From NCBI RefSeq assembly GCF_932274485.2, contig NC_065887.2, positions 15,410,001 through 15,474,000 on the forward strand: a stretch of DNA of 64,000 bases. The letters are read 5' to 3'. Of the stretch, positions 41,571-52,145 are shown piece after piece. The first letter of the stretch is position 1; each line of letters starts with the position of its first letter. The notes below the pieces were generated by a model, which did no database searches, was not told the origin of the DNA, and was given only the letters and a program-made list of their open reading frames with translations. The position numbers and the translations under genes were made by a program. The DNA is from Patella vulgata (Eukaryota; Mollusca; Gastropoda; Patellidae).

Positions 41571-41809
41571 CTTAATATTCAATGCTTAATGTTAAATATG
41601 AAAATAGAGACAAATCAAGAAATATTTATATATATTATGTTAAATATTGAGTTTTTATTCTATTTTTAGTTTAAATATTAATAGTGAAAAATTTGCACAA
41701 AAGTCGAGATTTAACTATATATATATAAATTTAAATTAAATCTAGTGTTTTTTGCTATATAAAAAGCTAAATAATTAATTTACAAACGGCGCCCCATACT
41801 TTTTAAGTC

Positions 41810-42590
41810 TTCCATTACTCATTACATGGCCATTACATAAAAAATGTAATGATTACATTCCATTACCAGTGTATGGTCTAGTGGTTCAACGTGCCCGTGA
41901 AATCTGTTTGTTTTATATCGGTTTATTTTTACGGAGGTGTAGACCAACATTTTCCTGATGCGCATGCGCGACGGGAAGTGCCGTTAAAATAGCCTACTAA
42001 TATTGGAATACGGGTCTGTAAAAATAGTCCCTTTGAATTTCGATTGGGTTCTCACCCTGCTTGGGAGCCTATCAGTTTTCCTCGATCATCGCGAATACCA
42101 AGTCTCCCGCTTTCCAGCTAAAACGTCTACCTGCGATAATCAAGTTCAAGGTTCGTTATAGTACCGTTCTATGGTTCAATGTCAAGGTTTTCGTGGAGGT
42201 CGCTACGTCACAACCCCTGATTGGACGCTACTGATCACGTGTTTGCAGATAACGTCGTCCTTGATAAGTTCTGGAATTGACAAAGTTATCTAGCTACGTC
42301 CAGATGTAGTAAAAGTCGCAGTCGTTGCTTCAGGAACATGAGTCTTTAGGACATAATGGTAAAATAGTTTGTTTATCATTTATAGAATTGTTTTAACATG
42401 TAATTTGTATGTTATATGGTTATCATTTCTAGAAATGTTTTAACATGTAAGTTGTATGTTAGGATTATGATTTGAAAGTCTTCGCCAAATCTCTAAGCGA
42501 ATTACTGGGGACCTGCACGAGCTGAGTTATGATCGATGCAATCATAATTATTATCTAATCACTAATTTAGAGTATTTAGAAAAAGTATTG
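41810..42590. other. Non-coding stretch with promoter-like core
   Basis: CpG-containing DNA at about 41930-42310 stands out from the AT-rich surroundings. No exon recognised; it may hold the promoter and 5' UTR exon of the TRIM-like gene. Confidence 0.3.
41959..41980 (+). promoter_or_regulatory. NRF1-like palindrome followed by an ETS-like site
   Basis: TGCGCATGCGCG fits the NRF1 consensus and is followed at once by ACGGGAAGTG, an ETS-type site. Such pairs mark housekeeping promoters in animals. The nearest downstream gene on this strand is the TRIM-like ORF at 43613. Confidence 0.3.
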
Positions 42591-42599
42591 TCTAGTATA

Positions 42600-42793
42600 G
42601 TAGGTATGAGCTTATGCATAAGAAATTCGATTCGTATACCAATTGTAAAATGTTTATTTTGTCTTAAATATTGGATACCAGAAGGCCATCTTTTCCCGGT
42701 AAGATCACAACATCAATTAATGTTGATTTAAAGCGACAAATAAATCGTGTTTTCAATGTCGAAGATTTTGGATGATTTTAGAGACTTAACTAC
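42600..42793 (-). repeat. Family E element, partial
   Basis: 'taccaattgtaaaatgttta', 'aaatattggatacc' and the terminal-like 'ttagagacttaact' match the complement of the family E copy at 61300. Confidence 0.6.
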
Positions 42794-43147
42794 ATTAAAC
42801 TAAGACTTTATAAAACCTAGTTAATACCCATAGACTGTCACTTTACATGTAGCATATATATCAGATATACCACGAGAATTTTGTTGATATAAGACACGTG
42901 ACGAGGTGTTTGGATACAATACTTCTTATCTATTTTATATTTGATAATTTCCCTGGTCATATCATTTAGTCTTAAACCCAACTTATCATTTAACTGACTG
43001 AATATGGGCGTATATTAATTGATCTGTGATGAATTGTTGCGATTATAAAATAGGGGTTGCGTTATACACGTAAGTGGATATTATGTGCAATCTGTATGAA
43101 ATATTTCAGAGATGTCTTCGTAGTGAGCTTCAATCTGTTTAGATAAT

Positions 43148-43430
43148 TTCTGTGGTTTCCCCCTTGTCAGTGATGCAGGACTGAGGGCCTGACAAGGACA
43201 GCTGTCTAGTCGTTCGGACGGGACGAAAAACCGAGGTCCCGTGTACACATTGGCATGCACGTAAAAGATCCCTTGAAAGTTGGAATTCGATATAAGAGTA
43301 GGCCGTAGTGCCGCTGTCCGGGCAAAATTTCCTTCATAGTACACTGTATGGCGTATGCCCGTCTTCATTAGCCCAGTTCGGAGCAGAACAGTAGGACGTT
43401 AAACCCCATTTCATTTAATTTCATTTCAGA
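43148..43430 (+). repeat. SINE-B, head truncated, well preserved
   Basis: It runs from 'gtggtttcccccttgtcagt' to 'ggacgttaaaccccatttca', close to the family consensus. About 180 bp upstream of the TRIM-like start codon. Confidence 0.8.
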
Positions 43431-43612
43431 CAATTTCTGAAACGAAGATCAGTACAACACATGATCTGTAACTTAACACATAATTGTAAAAAGGAACGGA
43501 GTATGATTTGTTCAACACTTCTAAGCAGAGCTGATCTTTTCCCACCACGAATAATCTATCAAGTGATTTCATTTTAATTGTGATTTACAAGGGGGATACA
43601 AACTAACTTGAG

Positions 43613-44854
43613 ATGGCATCCAAATACACGTGCTCCATTTGTTTAAATAACTTTACTAAACCTAAATTACTGCCATGTCATCACACATTCTGTCAACTTT
43701 GCATAGGTGACTACATCAAAACCCAGGCTCGTTTCAACAAGTTCAACTGTCCAATTTGTCGGCAAGAAGTCAAAGTACCAAAAGGTGGTGCCAGAAAGTT
43801 TGTTACCAACTTTTATCTAGAAGACGACGATGATGACAATGGGGATAAACAGTGTTGTACAAAACACAAAAAGAAAGAAATAGAAGTCTATTGTCGAGAT
43901 TGTTCTAAACCATGTTGTTCTATTTGCGTTATGGTGGATCATAAAGACCACACATTGGCAGATTTAGATGATGTTGATATGGAAATGCGACCAATTTTCA
44001 TGAACTTGAAAACCGAATCAGAAAAGAAGATACAACAGTTACAAGAACATTCTATTTTTCTAAAGACCAAACTATCTGATATGAACAATTCGTGTAAGGC
44101 AGCTTGTAATAGAGTTGATAAACAAATAGACAATATTTGTAAAAAAGCCAGGAAGATTGGAGGAACAATTAAACGTGACATCAATAAAATCGGTGCAGAT
44201 GAAAATAGCAAATTCATTAAAGTACTAGAAGATGTTGACAAGATGACATCTAAAATGAAAGAATCCTGTGAATATGCTGATCGTATATTACAACACAGGT
44301 GTATAATTACAGCTATGGATACACCTGAATTAGCAGACGCCCAAGCAAAAACTGATTACAACATATCACCAAATTTGCATAAACCTGTAGTCAGGCATCC
44401 CTATTATTCTATGGGGAAAGTTGATGTAGACTGTTTAAAACAACTACTAGGTGAAGTACAAATTATGGATGGTTCAACATTTACTAGTAGTTTTAGTTTG
44501 AAACAGTTGAAACCAGGTGAGATGCAAGATGGTGATTACGTAATAATCGATGGGTTACCATGGTGTATACGGGTTAAAGTTGACCCATTTGCATTATTAA
44601 TATTCCTGGGATTGAAGGAAGTAGAAGATAGAATTCCTAAAATTTTTACATCTAGTTCTACAGTAAAACTAATAAATATCAATGATGAGAGTAAATCAGT
44701 TGTTAAACATGGTACATATTCATGTCCATATGGTTTTGATATATATTGTATACGAATAAGCTTGAATGAACTACGGGACGGATTTATGGACAACAACAAG
44801 ACATTTACCGTACAGACTGCTGTAAATATATACAACATACAACGATTGTTTTAG
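43613..44854 (+). CDS. TRIM-type E3 ligase: RING, B-box, coiled coil and MATH-like C-terminus, single exon
   Basis: 413 residues in one exon. RING C3HC4: Cys7, Cys10, Cys22, His24, Cys27, Cys30, Cys46, Cys49. An acidic linker (DDDDDNGD) follows, then a B-box 2: Cys82, His85, Cys94, Cys97, Cys102, Cys105, His110, His113. Residues about 120-230 are charged and helical, as in TRIM coiled coils. The C-terminal ~110 residues (LPWCIRVKV, LLIFLGLKEVED, a closing FTVQTAVN) look MATH/TRAF-like rather than NHL or SPRY. Expected role: ubiquitin E3 ligase whose C-terminal domain picks the substrate. The lack of introns fits a retroposed or expanded family, common in molluscs. The MATH assignment is an inference from pattern. 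Confidence 0.82.
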   Translation: MASKYTCSICLNNFTKPKLLPCHHTFCQLCIGDYIKTQARFNKFNCPICRQEVKVPKGGARKFVTNFYLEDDDDDNGDKQCCTKHKKKEIEVYCRDCSKPCCSICVMVDHKDHTLADLDDVDMEMRPIFMNLKTESEKKIQQLQEHSIFLKTKLSDMNNSCKAACNRVDKQIDNICKKARKIGGTIKRDINKIGADENSKFIKVLEDVDKMTSKMKESCEYADRILQHRCIITAMDTPELADAQAKTDYNISPNLHKPVVRHPYYSMGKVDVDCLKQLLGEVQIMDGSTFTSSFSLKQLKPGEMQDGDYVIIDGLPWCIRVKVDPFALLIFLGLKEVEDRIPKIFTSSSTVKLININDESKSVVKHGTYSCPYGFDIYCIRISLNELRDGFMDNNKTFTVQTAVNIYNIQRLF

Positions 44855-44956
44855 ATTTTTGACAGATAATATAGCACGATATTGTGTTGTGTTCAGACTT
44901 AATTAATTGACAACAGGACTGTATAAAACTATTATTGGCGCAACTATTAGTAGATT

Positions 44957-45819
44957 CAGGGCCCGGTTCCTAGAAAATTCTTAAAGTAAGCACAAAGTCG
45001 TGCTTAACTTTTTCTTACGTAAGAAACTTGTAAAAATACCGTCCCTAGAATATTCTCAAGACCATTCTTACGTAAGCACAAGTCAAGTATAAGTCTAAGC
45101 ACATTGTGACTGGTAAAGTTTACCATAAACTGAGACTACGATGCTCTTTAACGTCACAAAAACAACTTTGGTATGCGAATTACGTCATAAATTTGTCGTC
45201 TGCTTCATTGACGTCATAATATATATTCCTAGGTTGATTTAGATGCATTTGACATGTCCCCTATACACATATAAAATGTGCCACAAGATAAAAAAAACCG
45301 CAGACACATACAAACTAACTGAAAAATTGTGTAAGCGCCTGATCTTAAGTAGCCCGTGTGTTTGTAGCCTATTGTTTACTAATTGGCAAATAAATAAAAC
45401 GGTTTCAGGGTAGGCCTAGAAGCGAAATTTTCTATAGTATTCATAATTTCTTCTGGAGAAGGATTATCTCTGTCTTGTAATTGTCTCTTTGGTATAAAAG
45501 GTGTCGGAAATGCCGTCGAATAACTCTACGATCAGTCATCTTTTTGAAGTGGAAACAGACTTAAGGTTGGTAAGCAAGCCGTATACCTTGCTTGGGACTT
45601 GTGCTTAGATTGACCATGTTTAAGAACGAAGTTGTGCTTAAGTTTTTTCTTGGAACGCATAATAACGTTCTTGTGCTTACAATGAAGTCTACTTAAAATC
45701 TAAGCACAAGAACGTTCTTAAGAATTTTCTGAGAACACAAAATAAGGTAAGTTTACTTAAATGCAAGTAAATCTAAGCACAAGAACGTGCTTAAGAATTT
45801 TCTAGAAATCGGGCCCATG
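44957..45819. repeat. TIR element downstream of the TRIM-like gene
   Basis: The left end CAGGGCCCGGTTCCTAGAAA and the complement of the right end (TTCTAGAAATCGGGCCCATG) form inverted repeats of about 26 bp continuing into 'attcttaa'. The inside repeats 'ctaagcacaagaacgttctt'. No coding sequence and no clear target duplication. Confidence 0.65.
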
Positions 45820-45884
45820 TGCAAGTGTGTTCAGATTTCAATCACTGGCAGAGCAGAACTTTATTTAAAATTCCGATCATATCT

Positions 45885-46306
45885 TAGCTAAATCGCTATT
45901 CTTTGGTACCTAGAAATGGACACCAGTGGGTTGCAATGAATATAATAATGTATTATAAATGTATATAAACTGATTTACATTCAATCGTTCCAGTTTTACT
46001 GTAATTTCTAATCAGTTACATTCGACAAAATACGCGATGAATTCAAATTTAATAGCAGTTTTTGGCGCCTACACCGGTGGTATTCTCCTGTGTAGTAAAT
46101 TAGCCTCGTTCATCGATTCGTTTCATTACAAATGTCATTCGAAAGCATTATGATTCGCGTTTCGTGTGCCAATTTTAGAGTTTTCATTTTGTCTTGGATA
46201 TCAGAAGTCCATCTTTTCATAGTAAGATAACAACATCAATGTTGATTTTAGTTAACCAATAAGTCGTGTTTGCAATGTCGAAGAATGTGAATGATATTGA
46301 GTTAGG
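45885..46306 (-). repeat. Family E element, near full length
   Basis: Opens with 'agctaaatcgctatt' (complement of the right end of the 61300 copy) and closes with 'gatattgagttagggg' (complement of its left end). The 69-codon ORF over it is not a gene. Confidence 0.6.
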
Positions 46307-46309
46307 GGA

Positions 46310-46867
46310 TATTGTGACGAATAAAGGTCACTTCAACCCAAGGCGGGACAAGGACGTGACTCTGGATAATTTTATTGATAACTTAACCAAGTTACCACTC
46401 CGTACGTTATTACTGTCACACTATCTTAGAGATAACAGAGTTGAAAAGCCAATATCATATATTATCAAAAACTAGCTGAGGTCAGAAAGTTCTAGAGTAC
46501 TTGTCACATTTCCTGTTCGACTTAAAGTTTGGATTACCGTTTGTTACTTTAATCAAAATATGCCTCATTACGTATTTTGTTTTGTTATTTTAATCATAAT
46601 ATGCCTCAGTACGTATTTTGACTTTTCCTATTTTAATCATTATATTGCGGCATTAATGCTTCATTGCATATTTATATGCCATTACATTTTTTTTATATAC
46701 AAAGTCTGTATATGTATTTTATTTATTATGTGTTGATATTTAGTGTACATGTAATTTCTCGAAAATATGAACGCTATATTATTATTAGTAGTCTTGCCAT
46801 CAGTATTCTTCACTGAACAGGAGAAAATAAAATATGTTTTATATTCACGGTGTTCTTTTGATGAAGA
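46310..46867. other. Non-coding stretch
   Basis: It holds two copies of 'atcataatatgcctca'-like sequence near 46550-46600 and otherwise AT-rich DNA. Confidence 0.3.
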
Positions 46868-46970
46868 CAGTCGCGGTTGCTTAGCGAGCAAGGCGCTGAC
46901 TCGCTAATATAACCAAGGTGCGCAGTCATTAAGGTTCGGTTCCGGTACAATGAATGTGTATCTTCCTTCT
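46868..46970 (+). repeat. tRNA-like SINE head, degenerate
   Basis: 'tcgcggttgcttagcgagca' resembles an A box region and 'aaggttcggttccgg' a B box, at tRNA spacing. It does not fold as a tRNA gene by eye; probably the head of an old SINE. Confidence 0.4.
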
Positions 46971-47427
46971 CTTCTTTGGTGTGTGTGTGTGTGGGGGGGG
47001 GGATCTTATTGGTTTGGCGTGGTCACCTGTACTCACTAGTTAGGGGCAACACTAGATTTTTAAATGGATACAGACCTCTCCATCACTGATATCCAATCAA
47101 GAAGTTGCATTAGATTTAAATTTTTTGATACTTTATATTGTTGAAGTTAACTTTGCGGTACAATTTCAAGCTGTCAAACTTAATTTGATTTAAAATTTAT
47201 ATTTTTTTTTGGGGGGGGGGGGTTGTTTTTTTCAAAATATTTAAAATGTATTCCTTTCTCTCACTAACCAGTTAAGGTATTAATATGCGACCAGAAACAA
47301 TACTAGACGATCAACGGCTGTTCAAAAGTATGTAGTAAGAAACAATGCATGGGTTATACGCCGGATGTGACGACCGGTTTTAATGGCTGTCCGCTCTCCA
47401 CGGCTGACAGACGTCCTGTGGTGCTAC

Positions 47428-47722
47428 ATGGGAGATTAGATGAAGAGTTGACAGTGCTCGCGGTAATAGTTAAAAAATAGAATATGCTGAAAACGTCAGT
47501 CAAATTGCTCCACTCTGGACCGAGATATTAGCTTTTGAATTTTAGACTAGACTAGTCTCGATCATCATTACTAAAGTAGGTACAATAAGTCTAGATTTAC
47601 TTTTAATCATCCTTCACAAAATGTATTCCAATCCGCTAAATAGCACAGGCCAGCGATAGTCTGAATAAGTTAATTAATGTCTAATTAATGATTTAGAAAA
47701 CATTTCAGGCCTAAAGAAAGAC
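47428..47722 (+). repeat. Family G dispersed repeat, copy 2
   Basis: Matches the copy at 63676 along about 290 bp ('gggagattagatgaag', 'ctcgatcatcattactaaag', 'aagttaattaatgtctaatt'). Confidence 0.65.
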
Positions 47723-47724
47723 CT

Positions 47725-47881
47725 GGGCCCTGTTTCACGAAATTTTAACTTAAGATAAAATCCAAATTTTTGTAGATACTTCAATTTTGAATGGCTAAGC
47801 ACTAAAATCAATCTAATATTATCCAATCAAATTACTAAAATTTGGATTTTATCTTAGTTAAAATTTTGTGAAACAGGCCCC
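47725..47881 (-). repeat. MITE-C, complete, reverse orientation
   Basis: Both ends are intact: GGGCCCTGTTTCACGAAATT and, inverted, AAATTTTGTGAAACAGGCCC. It directly abuts family G. Confidence 0.75.
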
Positions 47882-47967
47882 TGCAATAGGCAGATTTAGC
47901 TCTTGCATAATGTATGTTTAATTGTCGTCGATATCATTATAAAATACCGCATTACTTACTAAACAAA

Positions 47968-48000
47968 ATGAAATGCAATGGTGTTTAACGTCCTACAGAA
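47968..48000 (-). repeat. SINE-B tail remnant
   Basis: 'gaaatgcaatggtgtttaac' followed by 'gtcctac' only. Confidence 0.45.
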
Positions 48001-48575
48001 TTTTTGTTGGGTGGCAAAGAAATTAAATTAGGTTTAAGTGGACTATCCCTTATTTGAACAGTCTCAAAAATAAAAGTATGATAATGTATGAAATTTAAGT
48101 GCCAAACTATACAGAATGGTGTATTGACCTTATCTCAAAATTTCAGCTCAAAATTTTGAGTCGTTTAGACGTGACCGTCAAAACTGCTTATCCGGACACG
48201 TAACCCTTTTAAGATTTCGGGTCAATTTTTTCGTTTGGAGACCTGATAATCGATTCCCGTTCATTGAGAGGTCTATATAGTGAATGACCCAAATGCTGTA
48301 CTTGATAAAGAAAGGCAAATTTCACCTACACATTATTTTTATACAAAAAATGTCTGGTTTTATCTAGACACCGCATAATACGGCTTTGGACATTGGTCTC
48401 CATTACCAGATGAAGACTAACGGGTTTCAGTTATTTGAAAACTTATCACAAATATCGAGTTAGTTGCTCGGCCCTCAGGTAGAGGATTTTAAGTGATTTT
48501 AAAACAAAATTAAACAGTTTTATTCTCCAAAAAATTATCGGGATTAGCCCTTTAACTTACTACATTAGTCGATGA
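48001..48575. other. Non-coding stretch
   Basis: I see nothing recognisable in it. Confidence 0.3.
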
Positions 48576-48579
48576 TGTG

Positions 48580-48700
48580 CTATTAGGGATATGTTGCTCG
48601 AACAACGACCTTGGCTTTGCGTCCTATTCGAACAACTAGACACGTTGGTTCCTTGTCAGGCCCTCGGACTAAAAATATCTGGAAACTTTTCGGCGTCGAA
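48580..48700 (-). repeat. SINE-B body fragment
   Basis: 'cgaacaactagacacgttgg' and 'ttccttgtcaggccctcgg' match the SINE-B middle. Confidence 0.45.
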
Positions 48701-48944
48701 ACCGCGTCCTCCTGTGATCTCGGCCACAGTGTCGATATTCACGTCGACAACACGAAACGTTTTTATATTTATTCTTTCTAAAGCGCCCATTAGATCTTTA
48801 CTTTTGTGTATTGATTTGATAAATTTCCATTTAGGAAGCCCGGTATTGACCCGTTTTTGCCTTTAATATTTATTTAAGGTAGAATTCTAAAAAGGTGACG
48901 AAAAAAACTTTTCACTGCAAGTGATTAAAAGAGTAGAAGAGTAA

Positions 48945-49209
48945 AAAGAAATGGGGTTTAACGTCTTATCATTCTGCTCCGACTGGGCTAATGAAGACGG
49001 GCATACGCCATACAGCGGCACTACGGTCTACACCTATATCGAATTCCAACAGCTGAAGGATCTTTTACGTGCACGCCAATGTGTACATGGGACATCGGTT
49101 TTCCGTCACGTCCGAACGACTACCCTCCAGGCCAGAAAATCCCGATGAACTTTCTCAGCCAATGCAGGGATCGAACACGGGTCTTACTCACTGAGCCACT
49201 GTGGCTCCC
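48945..49209 (-). repeat. SINE-B with internal deletion
   Basis: Both ends are present ('gaaatggggtttaacgtctt', 'actgagccactgtggctcc'). The middle part with the 'gtttccccttgtcagtgg' block is shortened. Confidence 0.7.
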
Positions 49210-49616
49210 CTAAGTAGAAAGAGCAATTCCTTTCAAATTACAAGCAATACACTGGAAATAAAATTGTAAATGGTGTGTAAAGTTATGGTGGTACGTACCT
49301 AGCTTATAATTGAGCATCTCCTAAAATATCATAAAATGGGGGAGGGTGGAGCTGCAATCTATCTAGAACGCAGATGCAATAACATTAAATTTGGTATGGC
49401 AATGTACACTAAGGAGTCATCCTACGCATTAAGATGGAAAAGTTTATCAAATGTTCTTTAGTAACGCAAATCCGAACTCCGGTACAAGTCTGGTTATCCA
49501 GCATTCGACTCGTGCATATTACCTGCCTTGACCCGAAGATCATCATAGATTTCGACAATTTCAAATGCACACTTGGAAACAAAATCTTGGGTTAATTTGT
49601 TTATCAGCACTACTAC
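49210..49616. other. Non-coding stretch
   Basis: I see nothing recognisable in it. Confidence 0.3.
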
Positions 49617-50083
49617 AGTCTAGGATAGACGAATGTATTGTTTCGCCCGATCGCGCCGATTTTTAAAATCGGTCGAAAAAATCGCCTGTGTGCCTGTTCA
49701 AGGCTACGACAATTCTGCTCGGCGAACCATTCGCCTGTAACTAGCATGTTAGATATTTTTGGTCGAATGTTTTACGCTGGCGATCAATTCGCCGGCAAAC
49801 CCACTCGCCTGTCCGTGTCCAGCGTATATTGTTGAGCGAACGAACTAATCTTGTAAGTCAATCGGAGACATCATATGATCCAAAATGGCTGCCCCCACTG
49901 CCGATTTGCCATTTCGTACAAGTCAAATGATCGACGTAATTAATTTACGCACAGACTGAGATTCTCATCTCTTCAGTCAATCACTACGTGTGCCTGGTCG
50001 TGTTCGGCCGTAAAAAATCGCTGGCGAATTTCAATCGCCACGATCAGGCAAAATTATACGCTCGTCTGTCCATAGTATACGAC
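49617..50083. repeat. TIR element with CG-rich inverted ends
   Basis: The left end ('taggatagacgaatgtattg', then 'cgatcgcgccgattttta') pairs with the complement of the right end ('tggcgaatttcaatcgccac', 'tatacgctcgtctgtccata') over about 70 bp. Repeated 'attcgcc' motifs fill the inside. The 65-codon ORF in it is not convincing. Confidence 0.55.
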
Positions 50084-50569
50084 CCTGGCCACACCAATCT
50101 TCTTAAGGAGGGAATTTGCTGAATAAGAAATAAAGTCTTGGTATCTCTAAAGTGCTTTATTGTAATTTTGTTTTCAGGTTTAACTCGTCCCTATGAGCTC
50201 TTAGTCCCTTTAAGTGTGTTTATGTCTATGGTTTTCTCGTATACAGAAATGTTCTAAATTGGAATTGCGGGACTGAGCAAAATCAAAATAGTTGTCTTAA
50301 AGTTAGTGGTTAGTTATTTTATTTCTGGTCTCCATTTTTGCATTCTGTAAAAAGAAAAAATAAAGTTGTGGCTTGACGAACGTAAAATCAGACGATTGCT
50401 ACCGTTTGCCTTATGGGTTCCAAATCGGGCGTTGTCTTAAGTAAAGCCTAGCCGACATCGTCACTCGCAACTGGGGACAACTGTGCGCGTGAACTTGGAT
50501 CGACATGCCGCAACTGTGGACAACTGTGAGCCTGAACTTGGATCGACATGCCGCAACTGAGGGGATACG

Positions 50570-50780
50570 AGGTTTATCATCCCATTTTTCTGCACCAACT
50601 TAGATGGCGAAAACAGGCATGCGTCTACTATTCATCAAATTCCGGCTGACAATGCGCGTTAACATGCAAGCCAAGGTGACCTCGGTTTTTTGTTCCATCC
50701 GCACGACTAGACGTTGTTCTCTGGTCAAACTCTCATCTTGCATCACTTGTGAAATCACGCTGAAAATCTCACAGACACCG
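50570..50780 (-). repeat. SINE-B, degenerate
   Basis: 'cccatttttctgcaccaac', 'gacctcggttttttgttcc' and 'cgactagacgttgttctct' follow the SINE-B order. The head is missing. Confidence 0.55.
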
Positions 50781-50793
50781 TTGTTTCTATCAA

Positions 50794-50912
50794 CCTTAGC
50801 GCGTGTGCGTTGTATCATAAGGTCTGGTTTCGATTCCCGGGTTGTACGTGACAAGGCGTAGGGTCGCCTATCCAACCTCGTGGGTTTTCTTCTGGTCCCT
50901 CCCATGTTTATC
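50794..50912 (+). repeat. SINE-A, truncated at both ends
   Basis: Includes the B box 'ggtttcgattcccgggttgt' and 'cctcgtgggttttcttctgg'. The A-box side and the tail are absent. Confidence 0.6.
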
Positions 50913-50938
50913 AATAGTGGAATTAAATGCCTGCCAGA

Positions 50939-51093
50939 GGCCTGTTTCACGAAATTTTAACTAAGATAAAATCCAAATTTTAGTAATTTGATTGGATAAT
51001 ATTAGATTGATTTTAGCGCTTAGCCAATCAAAATTGAAGTATCTACTAGAATTTGAATCTTATCTTTATTTAAGTCTTCGAGAAACAGGACCC
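50939..51093 (+). repeat. MITE-C, first of a tandem pair
   Basis: Complete copy from 'ggcctgtttcacgaaatttt' to 'cgagaaacaggaccc'. Confidence 0.75.
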
Positions 51094-51095
51094 TG

Positions 51096-51251
51096 GGGCC
51101 TGTTCCACGAAATTGTAACTAAGATCAAATCCAAATTTTAGTAATTTGATTGGATAATATTAGACTGGTTTTAGTGCTTAGCCAATCAAAATCGAAGTAT
51201 CTACTAAAATTTGGATTTTAACTTTAGTTAAGATTTCGAGAAACAGGGCCC
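51096..51251 (+). repeat. MITE-C, second of a tandem pair
   Basis: Complete copy from 'gggcctgttccacgaaattg' to 'cgagaaacagggcc', same orientation as its neighbour. Confidence 0.75.
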
Positions 51252-51368
51252 TGGTCATTAATATATATAAATATATATATGTGTGTGTGCCTTATGATCA
51301 AGGGAGAATAATTTTGCCTGATTAGTTTTATAGTACTAGCGACATTGTGATTGTAACACAAGCTGTCT

Positions 51369-51763
51369 AGTACGTAGGCTGGCCTTACATGCAGATCTGT
51401 GAATTGGGTTGCCCAATGAGACTGCTATCAATGTAAGGCATGAGTTCGATACCGTGTGTGTTTGTTACATGGAGAAGCCCCCCCCCCTCCGCTAACCTCA
51501 CGGGTTCCTTCCAGATATTCTGAAACCCCAAACGTATATGAGCACAAGCTTCTATACAAGTTGTAAGTTCAATATCATGCGTGTTTGTTACATGAAGTAG
51601 TATCACCTCCCCGACCTCACGGGTTTCTTCCAGATATTCTGGTTCCCCCTCCCCCACTTATATGATCATTGGAAGCGAGCAAGTTATTGAATTAAATATA
51701 TGCCATGTTCGTCTCAAAATGACCCCCTTATTTGCCTTAAACCCCCTCCACTCTCTCATGACT
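51369..51763 (+). repeat. Divergent SINE-A-like sequence with an internal duplication
   Basis: 'cctcacgggttccttccaga' recurs as 'cctcacgggtttcttccaga', and 'tgagttcgataccgtgtgt' recurs in altered form. The end 'aaaatgacccccttatttgc...ccttaaaccccctcc' echoes the SINE-A tail. An old or separate subfamily. Confidence 0.4.
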
Positions 51764-52145
51764 ATAAGATTATGGAAGACCAAACCAGGGACGTAGTGAC
51801 CCATGATTTTGCATGAGGAACAAGATCCGGCCCCCACTCTCACTTAGCCCCTGGACCAAACAGCTCTTTATTCCGTGTTTTTATCTTAATTATAAGATCT
51901 TAATTCATCGTTCTTAATTCTTATTTCCTCATGTCGTATTTCGACATTTGCATTTTAAAATAATATAAATTAGACATTTGTCATATAAGATTTGTAAATT
52001 GTATTTTTGCTTAATTTAATTGTATTTTTATCTAATTTAATTGTATTTTTATCTAATTTAATTGTATTTTAATATAAAGATTAATAGCGACATATTTAAA
52101 AAAAAACGATAAAAAAATGAAGAAATAAGAATAACGGACTATGAT
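51764..52145. other. 3' flank of the chitin-binding gene
   Basis: AT-rich with three near-identical 'ttaattgtatttttatctaa' units (about 52015-52070). TTTATT at 51866 is a possible minus-strand AATAAA. Confidence 0.35.

Larger units (their letters stand above)
39118..41796. mobile_element. Non-autonomous Mutator-like TIR element containing Tc1 copy 2
   Basis: Long inverted ends begin TGGGGCGCCGTTTGTAAA (left) and TTTACAAACGGCGCCCCA closes the right. The similarity reaches about 60 bp inward. The flanks 'tacttttttA' and 'tacttttta' look like a 9-10-bp target duplication, as Mutator-like elements make. Without the Tc1 insert it would be about 1.15 kb. The inside is an array of (TTTAGCTAAATATATA)-like repeats around a GC-richer core at about 40985-41275. 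No gene of its own. Confidence 0.7.

Noticed and set aside
46266-46475. 69-codon ORF as a small gene
   Set aside because: It lies wholly within a family E repeat; the other copies do not keep the frame open.
48591-48866. 91-codon + strand ORF
   Set aside because: It is partly SINE-B sequence and has no recognisable domain or splice context.
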